This document shows positions 6,097 to 7,912 of a stretch of DNA of 7,912 bases, piece after piece (the first letter of the stretch is position 1; each line of letters begins with the position of its first letter). The translations under genes and the position numbers were made by a program. The DNA lies in the NCBI GenBank assembly GCA_049287505.1, contig JBAQFY010000056.1, positions 1 to 7,912 of the forward strand. Direction: 5' to 3'. A model generated the notes under the pieces. It did no database searches and was not told the origin of the DNA. It was given only the letters and a program-made list of their open reading frames with translations. Origin of the DNA: NIOZ-UU13 sp049287505 (GTDB lineage: Bacteria; Planctomycetota; Phycisphaerae; Sedimentisphaerales; Anaerobacaceae).

Positions 6097-7554
6097 TTAC
6101 GGGAGATGCGGCAAATTGTCTTGCCCGTGGCGGCGAGCTTCCTCACCCATCAGTTTTACCAAATCTTTTTTAATATCTTCCGGCAGGTCTGACGGTTCAT
6201 AATTTTCCAGTAATCTTTCCACTTCATGATGCGCCCGCTGCTCGAGCGTTAAAGCGCCTTCTTGTTCCCATCGTGACCTGTGGGCACGGTCTATGACGGG
6301 GCCCGGAAAAAAGTGTTCCTTTTCGAGGTAGCGCCGAGTATGTTCACAGATAAGCAGATGTCTTTCTTTAAGCAATTCCTGAAATATTCCCAGTGCCGGG
6401 AAGTCCTCTCTCGGCTCAATTCCGGCAATTAATCGCAAAGCCATGCCGCATATTTCGTTGTCCACAACGAGTTTTTCAAGAGACAAGCAGCTTTCAAAAT
6501 CGAGCATACCTGGGCCGGATATGTTGTTAATTCCGGATAGCGCAGCCAATGCAGCACCAATCCCACTTTCCAGACCTGCCTGGGCGTCGAGCTGTTTGGA
6601 GTCGCTCAAGGAGATGTATGCCTGGGTAGGAAGATGGAGGTATTTACCGATTTCATTATAAGCACAGTCGAGCATCATTGTCTCAATGGCGCCCATGGGT
6701 GTGGTTTCGTATCGGACATCAAAAATGGCTGGTGACCCGCCGTAGAGAATAGGGGTGCCGGGATTGGCTGTCTGGCTGATGACAACACCGCTCAGGGTTT
6801 CGGCGGTATGCTGAACGAGCGTTCCGACAAGAGTAACCGGAGCTATGAGCCCGGACAACGGCATGGCGATGAGCTCCACAGGAATAAAGTATCGGGCGCA
6901 ATCCAGCAAGTTTTGCGAAGTTATATCGCTCCATTTCAGAGGGGAAGTAGGACAGCAGGAGAAGATGGTAAGAGGTTTTTCTTTGAGAGCTTTTAAGGAT
7001 TGTCGAATAGCAAGCTGAAAATCCTTCATTACGTTAAACGATTCGATTGTAAAAGCGCCGGTAACAACGGGCTTCCTGCCGTAAAGAAGACTAAGAAAGA
7101 GGCGATAGCTGTCGGAAATTCTTTCATGTACATCTGCAGGTATCAATGCCGTACTCGTCGAGGCGATATGAGGGAGCTGCTCAGCTACTTTCACAAAGTT
7201 AATATAATCGGTGGTGACGGGCTTGCGCATTTTTCTTTCTTGAGAATCCAAGATGTGCAGAGCGGTTGAGCCGGGGGTAAAATAGACATTGTGGCCGGAG
7301 AAATCATGGGTTTGCTTTCCGGTGACGTCGTACAGCTTAAACGATTCGGGAGCGGCTTTCAGGGCCTTTTCAATGATGTCCTGAGTGAGGACCGCATGAT
7401 GTTTTTCCATATCAATCCGGCAGCCGCAGTCCGAGAGCATGGCGAGAACATTTTTGTTGTGAATCTCAACTCCGAGCGTACAAAGTATGTGAGCTGCTTC
7501 GGAAATAATCTTTTCGATAAGCTCGTCAGTCAGGAATCTAATAGTTGGTCTCAC
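6097..7554 (-). CDS. MttB-family methyltransferase, non-pyrrolysine type
   Basis: The 485-residue protein has the length and blocks of the trimethylamine methyltransferase (MttB) superfamily: LGVEIHN (27-33), VYFTPGSTALHILD (90-103), KPVTTDYINFVKVAEQLPHI (111-130), GTPILYGGSPAIFDVR (266-281), LSDSKQLDAQAGLES (316-330), then NISGPGMLDFESCLSLEKLVVDNEICGM (344-371). Members move a methyl group from a methylated amine, usually a quaternary one such as glycine betaine, carnitine or proline betaine in characterised non-pyrrolysine enzymes, to a cytoplasmic corrinoid protein. The frame has no internal amber codon, so no pyrrolysine is needed. The start is a GTG at 7554: an in-frame stop at 7569-7567 leaves no ATG upstream. 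The ribosome-binding site is weak (AAAGAA). No corrinoid protein or second methyltransferase is visible nearby. The gene converges on the transporter operon; a substrate shared with the iol genes is speculation. Confidence 0.85.
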   Translation of the reverse strand: MRPTIRFLTDELIEKIISEAAHILCTLGVEIHNKNVLAMLSDCGCRIDMEKHHAVLTQDIIEKALKAAPESFKLYDVTGKQTHDFSGHNVYFTPGSTALHILDSQERKMRKPVTTDYINFVKVAEQLPHIASTSTALIPADVHERISDSYRLFLSLLYGRKPVVTGAFTIESFNVMKDFQLAIRQSLKALKEKPLTIFSCCPTSPLKWSDITSQNLLDCARYFIPVELIAMPLSGLIAPVTLVGTLVQHTAETLSGVVISQTANPGTPILYGGSPAIFDVRYETTPMGAIETMMLDCAYNEIGKYLHLPTQAYISLSDSKQLDAQAGLESGIGAALAALSGINNISGPGMLDFESCLSLEKLVVDNEICGMALRLIAGIEPREDFPALGIFQELLKERHLLICEHTRRYLEKEHFFPGPVIDRAHRSRWEQEGALTLEQRAHHEVERLLENYEPSDLPEDIKKDLVKLMGEEARRHGQDNLPHLP

Positions 7555-7593
7555 CGCAATGTTCTTTCAATAGTTTTGTCTGACATTTCCCAT

Positions 7594-7621
7594 ATTTTAG
7601 TAACACTGCAAAGACTCTCAA
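7594..7621 (-). promoter_or_regulatory. Candidate promoter of the mttB-like gene
   Basis: On the minus strand TTGAGA (7621-7616, 5 of 6 to consensus) and TAAAAT (7599-7594, 5 of 6) are separated by 16 bases. Transcription would start near 7587, leaving a leader of about 33 bases before the GTG. It is the best housekeeping-type promoter match in the window. Confidence 0.55.
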
Positions 7622-7724
7622 TTTCACTTACATACCAAATCTACCCTAAAAATACAACTGTCCTGAGCCTTTCTCTGCGGATTTCAAAGGACTTCCACCT
7701 GTACCTGCGAATACCTGTGCAGGA

Positions 7725-7912
7725 GTACGTGTTTAGCCAAGTGTGGCTTAAATGGCCATCCCCAAGCTTGGACTCCGCTTTGCTGGAGTCCGCCGAAAGG
7801 CGTCCCTTAGGGACTGCGCTTGAGGCTGCCACACATTCTTTAGTAATTTTATTGGGTGGCATCCTCAAAGCCGAAGGCTTTGGGGCTGGTTTTTCCCTGG
7901 CTAAACACATAC
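7725..7912. repeat. 188-bp inverted-repeat-bounded structured element (MITE-like or structured RNA)
   Basis: The ends are 15-base inverted repeats with one mismatch, 7725-7739 and 7898-7912, both containing GTGTTTAGCCA or its complement. Inside are GTGTGGC/GCCACAC (7741-7747 with 7828-7834), CAAGC/GCTTG (7763-7767 with 7818-7822), and three adjacent hairpins: GGACTCC/GGAGTCC (7770-7791), CGCC-GAAA-GGCG (7791-7802) and GTCCC-TTA-GGGAC (7802-7814). Another stem is CCTCAAAGCC-GAA-GGCTTTGGGG (7863-7885). No convincing protein is encoded. The element ends exactly at the window edge and could continue. It fits a miniature inverted-repeat element, a dispersed palindromic repeat or a structured RNA; strand and function are unknown. 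The rest of the gene-free stretch 7555-7912 holds the mttB-like promoter and, at 7691-7724, several ACCTG copies without a clear role. Confidence 0.6.

Noticed and set aside
6093..6104. TCCC-TTAC-GGGA hairpin over the mttB-like stop codon
   Set aside because: Only four base pairs, no T-run, and partly coding; too weak to call a terminator.
6097..7554. Possible pyrrolysine-containing MttB
   Set aside because: The frame runs without an internal TAG to a TAA stop at 6099-6097, so no amber readthrough is required.
7641..7910. 89-codon minus-strand frame ending near 7641
   Set aside because: Most of it lies in the palindromic element 7725-7912, and the translation shows low-complexity features expected from hairpin DNA, with no domain.
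1..7912. tRNA, rRNA, CRISPR array or transposase gene
   Set aside because: I found no cloverleaf with an acceptor end, no regularly spaced direct repeats and no transposase motifs on either strand.

Overview
The window reads as part of an accessory carbohydrate or polyol utilisation locus from a Gram-negative bacterium of roughly medium G+C content. A planctomycete-like origin is my best guess. It rests on the unusual secreted D-aminoacylase-like amidohydrolase carrying an NMLSW motif, on a non-pyrrolysine MttB-type methyltransferase, and on dispersed palindromic elements. No rRNA or other phylogenetic marker is present, so this stays an inference.

Layout. At the left edge (1-425, minus strand) lies the N-terminal half of IolB, 5-deoxy-glucuronate isomerase of myo-inositol catabolism, cut by the window edge. 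A divergent control region (426-718) separates it from a plus-strand operon at 719-5992. That operon encodes a membrane-tethered sugar-binding protein, a double-domain RbsA/MglA-type ATPase, an RbsC-type permease and a secreted amidohydrolase. The first three genes are joined by 4-base ATGA stop/start overlaps. The fourth follows after 32 bases with its own strong ribosome-binding site. The operon converges on a minus-strand mttB-like gene (6097-7554) across a short intergenic stretch rich in hairpins. The right edge (7555-7912) has no gene. It holds the mttB-like promoter and a 188-bp element bounded by 15-bp imperfect inverted repeats and packed with nested hairpins.

How the parts fit. IolB and the ABC transporter are divergently transcribed from promoters that share a TTGT...TTTCGTATA arrangement with equal spacing, and a dyad lies between them. 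This suggests co-regulation of an uptake system with inositol (or inositol-derivative) breakdown. The amidohydrolase would act outside the cytoplasm, perhaps releasing or trimming the substrate. The MttB-family protein would demethylate a methylated compound to a corrinoid partner not seen here. Its link to the inositol genes is positional only.

Main points for follow-up are the matched divergent promoters with their dyad, the amidohydrolase that has lost its usual HxH and Cys metal-ligand motifs, two palindromic DNA segments embedded in frame in that gene, and the structured repeat at the right end with mutually exclusive pairings.
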